Source: Epiperipatus broadwayi (lineage: Eukaryota > Onychophora > Udeonychophora > Euonychophora > Peripatidae). From it: DNA of 64,000 bases. Position numbers and translations under genes: made by a program. Positions within the stretch are counted from its first letter, which is position 1. The number at the start of each line of letters is the position of its first letter. Shown one piece after another: positions 11,965 to 24,000 of the stretch. The notes under the pieces are model-generated. The model did no database searches. It was not told where the DNA came from and was given only the letters and a program-made list of their open reading frames with translations. The stretch spans positions 2,232,001-2,296,000 of the forward strand of contig JAQFVV010000158.1 in assembly GCA_028023455.1 (NCBI GenBank), read 5' to 3'.

Positions 11965-14900
11965 TATATTTTATTAATAAAAACAATAAAAGGTCCATTA
12001 CTTAAAAATTCATGTACCAGAAATGACAGAACTGAAGCTACCTTATACTAAGCAGTACAAGATATTTTAATAAAATACATTTAACAAAATAGTGTAATGA
12101 TATGTGGCATAGAGATAGTAAACAGCTATTCCAAACACATGTTGTCTGGACCATTTCTAACAGTACATGGTATGGGTGAATTTAAATAAAAAAAAAATTG
12201 CCAAATTTCATTTTCCAACTGAAATTAAAGGATTTACAGACAAATAGAAGTTGATTAACCAGTAGAGATAATGATAATGATTTGATATTGTTAGTATTAG
12301 GTGTAGTTGTAAAGTATAGTACCATCATTATTAAACATACAATAACTAATCCATTTACCAAACACTATACATTTGTATAATTTCATAATGTTAGCTCTTT
12401 CACATGTGGAAATTATAATTTTTGTAGCTAATAAATTGGCTTTCCACAATCACATACATCAAGCAATAAAGTTTAATTTGGTATATTAATACTAATAATT
12501 CATAGAAGAGAAGAAAGATTGTCAATACTTTAAATTTTAATAAATAAAAAAATAATAAATAAAATAATAATAGATGCAAAAAAGAATTTGAATATAGCAC
12601 AATTTTATTGCACAAGGTATCATTTAAGGATAATGTTATACCATATACTATATAAATTTTTCTTAAAATATAAATGTGTAGCAGGTAATAATAAAATACA
12701 TTAATAAAATAATGATAATAATAATAGTACATAAATAAAAATTTACAATATATTTTCTTACTTAAAACTATAGCTAACACTAAGCATAGTAATAATGCAA
12801 TATTATGTAAATCTATTATTATATATAAAAAAAGAATTATACAAATATAATCATCTTATGTTTGGTTTTTAATTTTTTATAAATCTGTAATACAGAAAGA
12901 ATATATATATATATGTACTTCTTATGTTTTGGGGGGTATTTTTCTTCACAGAAATTTGCAGTTCTTGGTATTATTTAAACTCCGATTATCCAACAAATTC
13001 CCAGTTTCATACAGAAAAACAAGCACTTGCTGTTTATTAATTATGTCTATAAAAGTAAAGGCATGAAACAAAATCTGGTCATCTACATCAAGATTTCAAC
13101 AGAAAGGCTTCTAAAAGATTTACATCTAGGAAAGTTTTAAGGCAAGCTTACATCCTGACAGATTGCTTAAATCAAGTGCTCCATCCTTAACTTTCCATTA
13201 AAACAGTGAACTTTTTTCATAATGATATGATTTTGCAATCTATATTGTTTTATCTAGTAATATTGCTTATTTTTCTCTTTCACTTTTTTTGCTGGCTATT
13301 TTATTTGTTAATTTTTCCACTAGATTTCCAAAAGTTATAGTTTGATCTGTTTTTTTTTTTTTAATGCAATTTCAACTTGAGTATTTTTCTAAATTATGAC
13401 ACAATAAAATCAATAACTACAACTCTAAAAAGGATAAATTTACCAACAAGATAATCCTCTTATAAATCAAAATATGATTGCATTTTTATATTTTAGTTCT
13501 TTTTTTTTTTCAAAGTAAAAGTTTTCACATATTTTAATAGTGAAATGCTTATTTATGTTGGAGGATTAAACAAATTAATCGTTATTTTTTAAATAGTTAT
13601 ATGCATGCATCTTGTCTGTGCTCATTTCTACTTTCCTTTCTTTAATCTTTAAACATATATATACACACTCACTATTATTTGCTATTGACATACTATTATC
13701 TGAATCAATCAAGTAGATATAATCTATTCAAAAAGCATAAAAGAGTTTCATATATGTAAGCACACAAAAGGTACTTATTAAATTTTAAAATCAAAAACTG
13801 ATCTATTGAAGTTGTTGTAATTAATAATTTATTTGTTTTTTAAACCATTCCAACAATTCTGCAGGTGACATTTTAAAAATTTCTAATTTCCAATTTAAAT
13901 CCAATAATTTATTATAATATTTAGGAAAAAAAAACCCAATATGACAAATAAGAAATAAATGTCAGCAAGAATTCACATTTGTTTAATAATTTCTTTGCAA
14001 AATCTTTCATTTTTAAACATTACATCCATATCTAGTATTAAACATTAAAAAAAAAATGTAGCTAAAAATTATTAGATATTAGTGTATTTAAATCCCCACC
14101 CCTAGACATGTTTCTAGCATTAACTTTATTAAGAAGGCTTGGGATTTTTTTTCCCCCAGTCAGATAAAAAAAATTGACTATAATTAATATAGAACTAAGA
14201 GTGAGCTGCACTGAAAATATAATTTAATTAATAAATACTTTTTTAAAGTTTCACTTTCAACAAAAAAAATTTACATTAATGTAGAGATCAAGCTCAATGT
14301 CAATAAACAAATAAATAAATCTAATGATCATTCTTTTGACACATAAATTAAATAATTAATATCAATTAATTCTCCAATTCCATATCCATAGTTTTGAGTA
14401 ATTCCATTAAAATTTTATAAATGACCTATTATAGCATGGATTCTTTACCTCTGTAGTATTGTACATTATATTTCCTTTTTATCTTTCTCATTTTTTTTTT
14501 TGATAATGCAAATGAGAATTTATTATTTCTACTATATAAATGATATATGTAATTCAATTGTTTTTCTTATTCCAACTGTTATATATTTTATTACAAATTA
14601 AATCATATATCTCTGCTATCATTTTTTGTAATTTTTTTACCTCATTAAAATTCCTTTTCTAAATATATAACCTATACAACTTTATTATTATCTATTACAC
14701 ATCTCAATTCCCAATAATCTTTCTGCATATACTTCTATTAATCTACCTCACTGGATTAGTATATTTATGATTATGGTATTTTGAGATTGATTTATTTTTG
14801 GAAAATTAAAGAAGTAAGATATTAATTCATTTATATTTTCAATATGTGACTCTTCATTGGCAGAAAAAAGCTAAAGGCATTTTATCAGTCTTCTTGGAAA

Positions 14901-15270
14901 ATAAAACAAAACTCTGATCACTGTCATGTTTATATTGTTCATGTAAAAGACTACCTTGCAATCACACTATTTTTAAATGGATTAGTGGTTTCTATAATGC
15001 AAACCATTAACTGAATTGAATTTGACTATAAACTCAGTATAACTGATTTCTAAATGTAATTGTCTTATGGCAAAATGCAAACAAATAGTAAGTATGCTTT
15101 TTATTAAACTAAGGAGGCAGAATTTTAATAATTATTAAAGTTATCTATAAAAACACTTAATAAAAAAATATCAAGACAAAAAAAATTATTAAGGAAAATC
15201 TATACACTCATCCTAGTTTGTTATATTATAAAAATGTTTTTTTTAAATTTTTTTATATAAGAATGAAGTT
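11965..15270. other. AT-rich DNA, no gene recognised
   Basis: The stretch contains the longest minus-strand open frame of the window after the LINEs (12400-12780, 126 codons). Its translation is almost entirely Tyr, Leu, Phe and Ile, arising from ATA/TAA-rich DNA, with no motif. The rest is poly-A/T runs and short frames. Confidence 0.5.
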
Positions 15271-15929
15271 ATTAGAGGGGGTTTGAAGTCAGATTTTCAG
15301 TCACCCACTCCCTCTTATACGACTGATACACATGATCACATACATGTGAAAAAGATAAATGATCTCCAATATTTGTATTTTGTGATGAACTGGCACTCAT
15401 CACTTAGTTCAGATTATCTACTTCCACACCCATATATATAATCAGTGCTCAGTTTATATTATGATAGGAAATGTTCAAACTTTAAGGGACAGGTTTCAAA
15501 TTCCTCCACTCTCCAACCATCCATATCATAGAAAGTCTGATAATGGCATGTTCAAAGCCATTGTTTGCCAATTTGATTGTCATACCCATAATGACTGTAA
15601 GTCAATGAGGAGTCAGAATGACTTAGTCAACCAGGGTATAACAACACGCCCTCATCAGATTTTTAATGATATGGATAGTTGAAGAGTGGAGAAGATTGAA
15701 GCCTGTCTGTTAAAGTTTGATGATTTGCTATTTTAATATAAACCAAGCACTGATTACATATGAGATGATGATCTGGACCATTAGATGAGTGCTGCTGGTT
15801 CAGCATGAAATACATATATTATAAATCATTTATCTTTTTTCACATGTATGTGGTCATGTGTATCAATTGTATAAGATGGAGTGGACGACTGAAAGGAGTT
15901 TGAAAGTTTGAGTTCAAATCCCATCTAAT
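15271..15929. mobile_element. 659-bp foldback element, inverted repeat over nearly its whole length
   Basis: The sequence starts ATTAGAGGGG and ends CCCATCTAAT. The reverse complement of the right half aligns with the left half from the ends to the centre near 15600. Matching blocks include CACATACATGTGAAAAA (left) with its complement near 15840, AATCAGTGCTCAGTTTATAT near 15440 with its complement near 15735, and CTCCACTCT near 15505 with its complement near 15685. Arms are about 325 bases, with perhaps a quarter of positions differing. Both outer arms carry an outward-facing sequence like a tRNA B box (GAGTTCAAATCCC at the right end). An open frame of 73 codons (15461-15682) spans the centre and is a product of the palindrome, not a gene. 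Partly related single-arm sequence occurs at 41660-41950. Confidence 0.8.
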
Positions 15930-16519
15930 TACATTTAGCTTAAGTATATATACTACACTTATATTTAAAACAATTAAGTTAATAAAAATAAAGTGAATAT
16001 ATTTAGATAAGTAAGCAAAAAAATAAATGTGAAATTTTTTTTTTTTGTTGAAATGAATTTAAAAAATAGATGGAAATAATAATTTGAGAATGAGAGTTGT
16101 AGAATTGAAGAGTTGGTTATAGAAAGAAAGGGTAATTATATTAAAATAAAAATCATTAAGAAAAAAATGAGAATTTTTCTGATTATTAAATTTCATAAAA
16201 ACAAAAACAAAACTTAAATATTTGATATATAGATTTAGGATGAAGAAACCTAAATGATTAATTAGAAGAGCCAAAGAGAAAAAAAATTATAAACTTTAAG
16301 ATGACTAGATAAAAATTACTAGATTAGAGTTAAAAAGCAGGAGAAAAAAAATTATTCAGAAAAAAAAAAGTAGATTAGATATGAACAAAATGTAATATCA
16401 AGAAGTAAACAATAAGAAAAAATGGAAGTAATTTATATGAGTTTTGGAAAAATGAGACTTCCCTGATTGCATTTAATAGTAGAATATTAGAAACAAAAGC
16501 CATATGCAGTGGAGTTGCA
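15930..16519. other. A-rich spacer, no gene recognised
   Basis: Long A-rich stretches on the plus strand give a 71-codon minus frame (16059-16274) rich in Phe, Leu and Asn. It has no motif and I regard it as chance. Confidence 0.5.
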
Positions 16520-17150
16520 ATATTCGATATATTTTATTCTAAACCTCCTTTGCATATATTACTATAAAATAAATATTATTTTACTGAGCTGAATGTGTAC
16601 AAATCTTTTTATAAGCATATATATATAAAACAGACAAGTTCTGGTGTTTACAGTAAAGATATATAAATTAAAATTATAGCATAAACAAAATTAAATAATA
16701 ATAATAATAATTAATAATGAATTGAGGTGGCACATATTCATATATATTTACTAAGAGTGTTTATTTATTCACATTCACTTAAAAAATAAAAACAATAAAA
16801 ATTTACTGTACAGTGAAATTGTGATCTACACTATATTTTGTACCAAGTCCCCCTCACATACAACATATATAGCATATAATAATTCATGTTTTGTTGGTAA
16901 GTCCTAATTATAATACAATAAGTATTATTTACTGTATGGATACTATACAGTACATTTCAATATGCATAAATAAAGTGCTTTATGTGTATAGTATGCATAT
17001 ATAAATTAAGATTATAATATAAACAAAAAATTTTAAAAATAATAATGTTATTAATAATAAATTGAGAAAGCACATTGATGTATGTATATACAGTATTCTG
17101 TGTGTGTGTTCCCCACAACTTTTTAAAAATTCTAATGAAAATGTAGCTAT
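16520..17150. repeat. Dispersed repeat family, left portion, two overlapping copies
   Basis: A block starting near GCAATATTCGATATATTTTA and running through AAACAGACA, a TATGCATA-like stretch, and a TTAATAATxAATTGA...GGCACAT signature appears at 16520-16800. Part of it recurs at 16940-17100. The same order is found at 26370-26540 and at 49640-49850. This defines one dispersed family with several copies here, probably the end of a DNA transposon. No terminal inverted repeat or target duplication could be fixed. Confidence 0.55.
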
Positions 17151-17159
17151 AGCTTTGTT

Positions 17160-17460
17160 TAAGATTGTATTAGTTTTAGAATCTACACAACCACTCTCCT
17201 ATTTGCAGTGAATAGTTTGGAATTGTATGATAACTCTGCCAAATTCTTCATAGAAATTGAAGGCTTTCTGATCCAATACCAGATTATCAAACAGAGCATT
17301 CTTGTCATTCATATCATTTAATTACAACTGTAAAGCTTTTTTCTGTTTAAACTGAAAATTATCTCTTATTTTAGTTACAACTTTAGCTGCTTCAGATGGC
17401 ATAGGTGGCAATAGTACAAATCTGCTTATTTTGAAACATACATCCAATTTCAGAATGTGT
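17160..17460 (-). pseudogene. Possible Tigger/pogo-like transposase scrap (CENP-B-type HTH region)
   Basis: The minus strand is open for most of about 100 codons in one frame, with two stops. It reads as a polar, protein-like sequence. One part (KNALFDNLVLDQKAFNFYEE) resembles the second helix-turn-helix of CENP-B/Tigger transposases, where the family has a pattern like PxSGxxLQEKAxxFxxxxG. It sits inside a dispersed repeat whose other copies lack this segment. That would fit an internal piece of the autonomous parent of short non-autonomous copies. The similarity is short and read by eye, so the family call is tentative. It is more certain that this is former coding sequence. Confidence 0.3.
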
Positions 17461-17707
17461 CTTTTTTAATTTTCCTTATTTAAAATCAATTTTTTTTTTC
17501 TCAATTAATGAAAAAAATTAATGACTTTTTTTTTTGGGAAAAAAAAAAATCACAAATAAAAAAAATTGTATGCCTTTAACTTCACTAATGATTCTATTTA
17601 AATCATGAAAAAAACATGATTAAAAAATTCACGTTTGAGAACATAATATTCAGTGAGAAAAAAAAAAGGCTGCCAATGTGCCAGGATTTGCAAAATTTAA
17701 TGTTTTA

Positions 17708-17828
17708 CATTAAAGATCAGCCTTTCAAGCTACTGTGCATACGCTTTTTACGAGTGTTAATAATAAATGAATACTTTCACTCCCAACACGAGATATAGTA
17801 TTTAAGAAAGAATAAAATGGAACCACTT
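17708..17828. repeat. 121-bp duplicated block, copy 1
   Basis: The block starts CATTAAAGATCAGCCTTTCA and ends CCACTTA. It matches 18046-18167 with about four or five differences. A shorter, more diverged relative is at 22560-22670 (AAAGATCAGC, CATGCGCTTTTT, GTTAATAAT). It overlaps an open frame at 17616-17798 that I consider chance. Confidence 0.85.
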
Positions 17829-18045
17829 ATTCTTTCCAACCCAAATGCTCATATCTGGGCAAATCTTAAGTAGTGGAAGTGAAAGCGTGAGGATAGACCA
17901 CTCACTTTAAATTACTGTTTATGATGTCTGAATGAATGATGCCAACTAAATTATCTAGTATTTACTAAACGTCATTCTCAAATGAAACTTAAACATATGT
18001 AAATAAGCATTTATTTTATATAGCGCATGTTTATAAATTGTAATA

Positions 18046-18167
18046 CATTAAAGATCAGCCTTTCAAGCTACTGTGCATACACTTTTTACGAGTGTTAATA
18101 ATAAATGAATACTTTCACTCCCAACATGAGATATAGTATTTAAGAAAGAATAAAATGAATCCACTTA
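18046..18167. repeat. 121-bp duplicated block, copy 2
   Basis: This is the second copy of the block at 17708-17828, 338 bp downstream in the same orientation. Upstream of it, TATAAATTGTAATA is shared with the diverged copy near 22590 but not with copy 1. This copy therefore extends further left than copy 1. Confidence 0.85.
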
Positions 18168-18179
18168 AATTTCGGTAGT

Positions 18180-18900
18180 TTTTTATTTACATTTTTTTTG
18201 GTTAGTATACAACCAAAGATGTGTAATTTGATACAACATAGTTCATGGTTTCACTGCATTGTATTTTTATTTTTAATAAATAAATAAAAAAAGTAAAGTA
18301 TTAGATTTTTATCACAATTAAACATGTTCTGGATATCATTTTTTAAATAACCCTTTCCCCTATACAAATGCTATAGCAGTTTAATTAACAGCAAACTATA
18401 TCTTTGTAATAATTTTGTTGTATTTAAGTTCATATCAACTTAGGGGTCCATAGTTACCTCACCCTACTTGCCATTAACCATTTTAAATTCTCAGTTAAAC
18501 TACTCAAATTTTAAGCTTTCTGACATGATTCAAAATATTTTATAATTCTTTTTTTTACCATTACTAAAATCTAGTTTTCATTTTATCACTTAAAAAAAAT
18601 ACTTCTTAAGTTTCAAAAAAACTTTTGTTTAGAAAACATTTTATTCCATAAAATATTGTATGTAACACATGAAAGAAAGAAATGCTAATCATAAAACATC
18701 CTTTCATGTAACCCAAATAAACATTATTAATAAACGTGATTACATGTGTTTCAAGATGGGGGGGGGGGGGCATTAATCCTACTATATATTGTAAAATTTA
18801 TAAATTTTAATGTTTCTGTTTTTTATTTATTTACATTTTTTGTTTGTTTATATATATTTGGAAAGCGTATAATTGTATCAGTGTATAGTAGATTCACTTT
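18180..18900. repeat. Dispersed repeat family, right portion
   Basis: This segment parallels 49895-50560 over several hundred bases. Shared features in order are an AAATGCTxAGCAGT-like stretch, TAAGCTTTCTGACA, TCTAGTTTTCATTTTATCACTT, TTAGAAAACATTTTATT, TTATTAATAAACxT, a stretch before TTTAATGTTTCT, and TTTATTTACATTTTT followed by a GGATAGxxTACAA-like segment. It contains a 13-base G run at 18758-18770. The copy at 26990-27200 shares only the last part. Confidence 0.65.
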
Positions 18901-19957
18901 AATTCTAAAATAAAACTGGGCTTCAAACATTAAATTAATGACTTAAAATAAATATTTTGAAGATAAAACCATTAACATAAAAGCATATCTTATTATTTAT
19001 TAATAATTAATTTATAAAATAAGCATATTTTAAAAAAATTAATAATTTTATAATCCAATTTCTATAGAATAAGAAATAAGGATCATAATATAATTAAAGA
19101 TGTTTTGTATAAATAAATAAAAAAAAAGTTTAAAAGCTTAATTATAGTAAAAGTTATAATTCAGCATAAATTTTAAAAGATAAATTCCATTTCTTTACAA
19201 TCTAAGAAAAGTCTATCATTGTTTCTAAAATAAAACTGCTTTTCTTCCATTAGATGAGTTTTCAAATCTCAGATTAGCATTAGAATCAGCATTGAGTTTC
19301 TTTTTAATCACTTCCAGATTCAATGTAATTATTCTGCTAACATCATTAACTTTCACAGAATGTTTTATAAATATATACATTATTTCTCTGTGTATGTGTG
19401 CATAGTTATTAGACCAATCTTTCTAGCACTGGTCTACTAATAAGAGTCATAATAATACATAATCTCCTTGTTATATAGTAGAATTTCCATTTCTATATTC
19501 ATTAATAGCCATAGTTTCCTTTCCTTTGATTTGGGAGAAAAATGAATAATTGTGAAACTAATCTGCTTAGCAGATTTTAACAGCAGTTTCTGGCATGATA
19601 TCATATTAGCTATTGCATAATGGTTTCACCTGCAATGGTTAGATTGCCAAAAATTAAATCAGTAACTTCTTAAGATTAGCAATCAACCAACAACTAATCA
19701 TTATAATCTTAAGAACATATGCTTCAGTATTTTTCTTTTCCCTACATAGTATGTTCATAATATAACATTTAATGTTTTATTTCTTTTCTTACCACTTTAC
19801 CTTTTTATTTAAAATAGTTATAAATACTTGTGTCAGATCTATAAACAACAAAACAATATAATTCTAATATTAATTTTATTTTACAAATCATGTGTAAGTT
19901 TTAAATTTCAAATACATTCCACAAATGATTATCAGAGAACAATATATTATTATTATA

Positions 19958-19993
19958 ACAACAACAACAACAATAATAATAATAATAATAATA
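19958..19993. repeat. (CAA)n(TAA)n microsatellite at the 5' edge of a LINE
   Basis: Trinucleotide runs lead directly into the LINE-derived sequence beginning about 19994. A second TAA-type microsatellite lies at the LINE 3' end. The LINE therefore sits between two microsatellite tracts. Confidence 0.85.
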
Positions 19994-20942
19994 AATTGCT
20001 CAAGGAATTTAAAAAATGGGTGCTTGAGCCCAAATATTTTGACTTCATAATTAAAATAAATCTAGTTGCGATGCCAACAACACATTTTCTATATCATAAG
20101 AGACTATACCTATCCATTGATCCCTTCTGTGGACTGTGTCACCAAGCAGAGGAGACACGACACCACCTTATATACCAGTGTTTGGCTCTAAACCAAACAA
20201 GACAGATTATGTGTAATGCATACAGAAAGCCTGGTATCACGATCAATCAAATACTTGGTGCTTTCCGGGAGAGATCAATACCCAGCATTAGAGTGGCCAC
20301 GTTCCTCTTATATGCATTCTGGTTCACCAGATGCACTTTCTTGATTGGAAAAAATACTAGATGCCACCCATCTACATTTAAAAACAAATTAGCATGTATT
20401 CAAAATAGAGACAGGCTAATTACCTGTCCACTTTTATATGCAGCAACTTGGACTCTGTTAAAACAGCCATCAATGTTGTAAGTATATCACACACTCAGTT
20501 AAAACCAATGTCAGAGAAATTCACAACCTTTTTATCAATTTAATTAAAAAGAGAGACATTAAAATGAACTATAGTGACATATGCAAGAATTAATGAACAA
20601 TCAATTAAAATTGGACCATACACAATCACAGTGGTTTATAATTAGAAGAAATTGCACGCTAGCATAAAGACAAAGAACTATGTTCTCGCTTAGATCTCTA
20701 TGATCAGAAGAAATTCAAGAAATTGCACACTTACATAAAAAAGATGGAATATATTCTCATTTGAAATAGAACTCTTACAACTAAATAAACTAATTAATAA
20801 TGGACAATTTTTTTTTTCAGTTGAAATATCCATTTCTGGAGGAACTTGATATATGTAATAATGCTAAACAATTCAATGTAACACAATGTAAAACATGCAA
20901 ACAATGTAAAGTTTCTTTGAGTTAATAAAGTGCCTTTTGAAA
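19994..20942 (+). pseudogene. 5'-truncated LINE, C-terminal part of reverse transcriptase polyprotein
   Basis: An open frame continues from the microsatellite to about 20481. It encodes the C-terminal end of a non-LTR retrotransposon ORF2. It starts KKWVLEPKYFDFIIKINL, then has a CCHC-type knuckle (CGLCHQAEETRHHLIYQC, spacing C-x2-C-x7-H-x5-C). A conserved hydrophobic stretch with FLLYAFWFTRC follows near 20300. The same landmarks in the same order occur in the LINE copies at 33570-35396 (KKWSLEAKFLDFLLKINL; CxLC...H...C; FLIYALWMLRC), so they are related families. The 3' region to 20942 is untranslated and ends AATAAAGTGCC, TTTTGAAA and a CAT/TAA tail, unlike the poly-A tails of the other copies. 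Most of the element (endonuclease and polymerase domains) is missing. The knuckle type occurs in several LINE clades, so the clade is not settled. Confidence 0.75.
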
Positions 20943-21012
20943 CATCATCATCATGATCATCATCATAATAATAATAATAATAATAATAATGATAATAAAA
21001 ACAACTATGTTT

Positions 21013-21067
<55 letters not shown>

Positions 21068-21090
21068 TAATAAAAACAACTATGTTTTTA
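20943..21090. repeat. Compound (CAT)n/(TAA)n microsatellite with repeated 25-bp spacer
   Basis: CAT and TAA runs are interrupted twice by the same 25-base segment, GATAATAAAAACAACTATG plus TTTTTA, at 20991-21015 and 21066-21090. The whole tract follows the 3' end of the LINE and is probably an expanded 3' tail. The overlapping open frames made of Asn or Ile runs are artefacts of the microsatellite. Confidence 0.85.
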
Positions 21091-24000
21091 GAGTTAATGA
21101 TTTCACTCAGTATTTATATTATTTTACTTTGTAGAGGTATCATATACTAAAATTTAGATACAAAAAATCATTGGTTATAATTTTTTTAAAATTAAAACTC
21201 AATTCATTTCATATAATTAAAAAATAAAATTCCCACCACCATTTTCTATATAGAAAATTTATTTTTATTGCTTACTGAATCAAAAAAAAAAAAAAAAGAA
21301 TGATGTTATGAAAATTAAAAATCCATTCAATATTTCAATCATCTTTTATAGACTTTTTCAAAGATAGCCACAAATATAATACATTTTAAAAGAAACATTT
21401 GTAGTAGTATTTTGTATGTGTGGTATACAATGAAAAAAGATCAAAGAAAATGGTTCAAACATTGGGATGATCTTTAATTTTTGTAATATTAATTTTTCTT
21501 GGATTCAGAAAACTGATAAAAGATTTTTTGTAAAAAAATGTGGTTTGGAATTTCATTTTTTAATAATATCATATGCCTGATCTACTACTACTCTTATGTT
21601 ATGCTTTTTTGAGTTATAATCCTTTTAGTTTTCCTCAACTATAGCAAATCATAAGCAGAATATGCTTTAAACTATTTTAAGAATATTGACTGATATACAA
21701 TTATTATAATGCTATAAGATTACATTTGTTTACTCAATAATTTCTCTAAACATTAAAAAAACACTGCTTTCACTAACAATCCAGTTTTTAATTTCCCAAG
21801 GCCTGTGATTCTAAAAAGTTTAAAATGATCACAACTAATTTTTAACTAATAATTTACATAACTTTTGACATTTGATTCAATCTTCAAATTATATAAGAAA
21901 GAATAATCTTAGTTCTGTTAATCTAAACATTTATTTAAACAACAATTGCAATGATATTAAATATAAAATATTATTTAATATTTTTTTTTAATAAAAGGTT
22001 TCTAGATATGATTCAATATTTGAAACGTATCAATTCTGAAACACCATAGCCAAATATTTTTGAATTGCAAGAACAAACCATTCTAAATCCCATAGAAGCC
22101 TGCACATTTGAAATTCAAACAATAAACTAAATTGATTACCCCCCCCTCCAATAACCTTTAGATTAATTGTTATAGATATGCATAGACTAGGTTGATTATA
22201 AGACTAGATAAGAAAATATATAAAATAATAATGATTAACAGTAATGCATTTGCAAAATAAATAACAAATGTATCATAATTTCTTAAAATATTTTCATCTA
22301 ACATTGAGATAAATAATCAATTTTTACATAAAATTTAGGAAGCAAAACTATATATATATAATACCAGGAACTTGTTGATATCTTTTCTGATGATTCATAT
22401 TCACACATTCTTATGAATATATTCAATACATAATTAAATTATTTTTAGATTACATAATGAACTGTAGGTTTAACAAAGGCTAACTGAATTTTAAGTTTTC
22501 CTAATTAAGTATAATTAAGATTGATGATGATAATCAAACCATGACATTTACTTAATTACTTTATATGTAAAATGAGATATTTATTTATATAGCCGATGTA
22601 TATAAATTGTAATAAACTAAAGATCAGCATTTAATGTACATGCGCTTTTTTATGAATGTTAATAATCAAATTCCCTACATTTAATTACTTTTTATAAGAT
22701 ATCCAGGTTATATTTCCTAATCCTATGTCAAATCATCCTTCACAGAATCACACTTAACTTTAACCCATAAGTCTATTTTTTAAAGATAGGCATCAAAAAT
22801 GGTAATCATAATCCTGACAATCACATTTTTCTCAAATAGAACACTTATCTCTTGTAATATCATCTCAGTATTAACCAATAATATTTTAACATTTCTTTCA
22901 GCTCAGTAAATGAAGAAAGGAACCAACAATTAAATAATTTAAATAAATAATAAACAAGTTTATTTAAGATAATTCTAATTAATGAATATTACAATTACAT
23001 ATTCATTGCTTTGTTAATAAACCAAGTCAGAAATAACACACTGCAATAATCATTAAAACTTAGGTATGCTTTAATCTCCTATCCAATCTATGCACATTCA
23101 ATATTGACATTTACTAATTTATTGATAGAATAACAATAATAAAAAATAATACTAAAAAAATATAAATAAATAAATATATGCATAAAGCAACTATTTACCT
23201 TAAAATATTACTATTCAAATATAAAATAAAACTCAAGACATTACTTATACACATCAATATTATAAACACAATATCCTAATAACATTTTTAAATTATTAAA
23301 ATCTATTATTTACATGGATCTTACCATGGTTTCTTTAATAACTCATTAAATTTATATGATTTCAGTATTATCTAAGACTATGTTTATATCTGTAGTTGAT
23401 TCGGGTGGATCCCTTCCTAGTGTTGGCATTCTCCTTCAATAGTCATGTTAATTAAATAACTGTAGACAATGAAAAAATTGTTTTATGGCAGGAAAATAAA
23501 AGCTATGATTTACATTACTTCAATTTCTGGATTCACTACAGATGTTTATCATTATTGGAAGAGCTACACCATTCATCGTACAGATACTGATTATTATAGC
23601 TGTGTTTAAATTAGTACTAAAAATAATTTAATAACCATACTCTGTGAATGCAATATCAAATCAGTGACTTAGTGTAACTGCTATAACTCAGAATCTTTAA
23701 ATGTTTTGGATAGGTTCCTTAATTTTTTTAGTTACACAATATACTTGATGTGTACTTTGACTATCAACCCATGTCTCTTTCAATATATATAGTTCTTGCA
23801 CATGCCACAAGAACAAATATTCTCTATCAACCTCAGCCTATCAAGTACAATTTTTCTTTCATACTGTTTTCCTTTCTTTGTTCTTGCTTTGCTTTCTCTG
23901 GTAATTAAGACCAAACAGTTGCTTTTCTTTCTTTGTACTAGCTTAAATCTAGTAAGTATTATCAATCAAATGTTTTCTCAATTAATACAGGATTGAACTA

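Noticed and set aside
12400-12780. 126-codon open frame on the minus strand
   Set aside because: The translation is dominated by Tyr, Leu, Phe and Ile and arises from TAA/ATA-rich low-complexity DNA. It has no motif and no support from composition.
15461-15682. 73-codon frame inside the foldback
   Set aside because: It spans the centre of a palindrome, and its content is explained by the inverted repeat.
18758-18770. Run of 13 G (also 11 G at 44874-44884) as a possible regulatory or quadruplex signal
   Set aside because: These are single uninterrupted G runs inside repeat-derived sequence. They are most simply mononucleotide slippage, and lengths of such runs are often unreliable in assemblies.
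20937-21150. Two overlapping plus frames of poly-Asn and poly-Ile
   Set aside because: They are direct translations of a CAT/TAA microsatellite.
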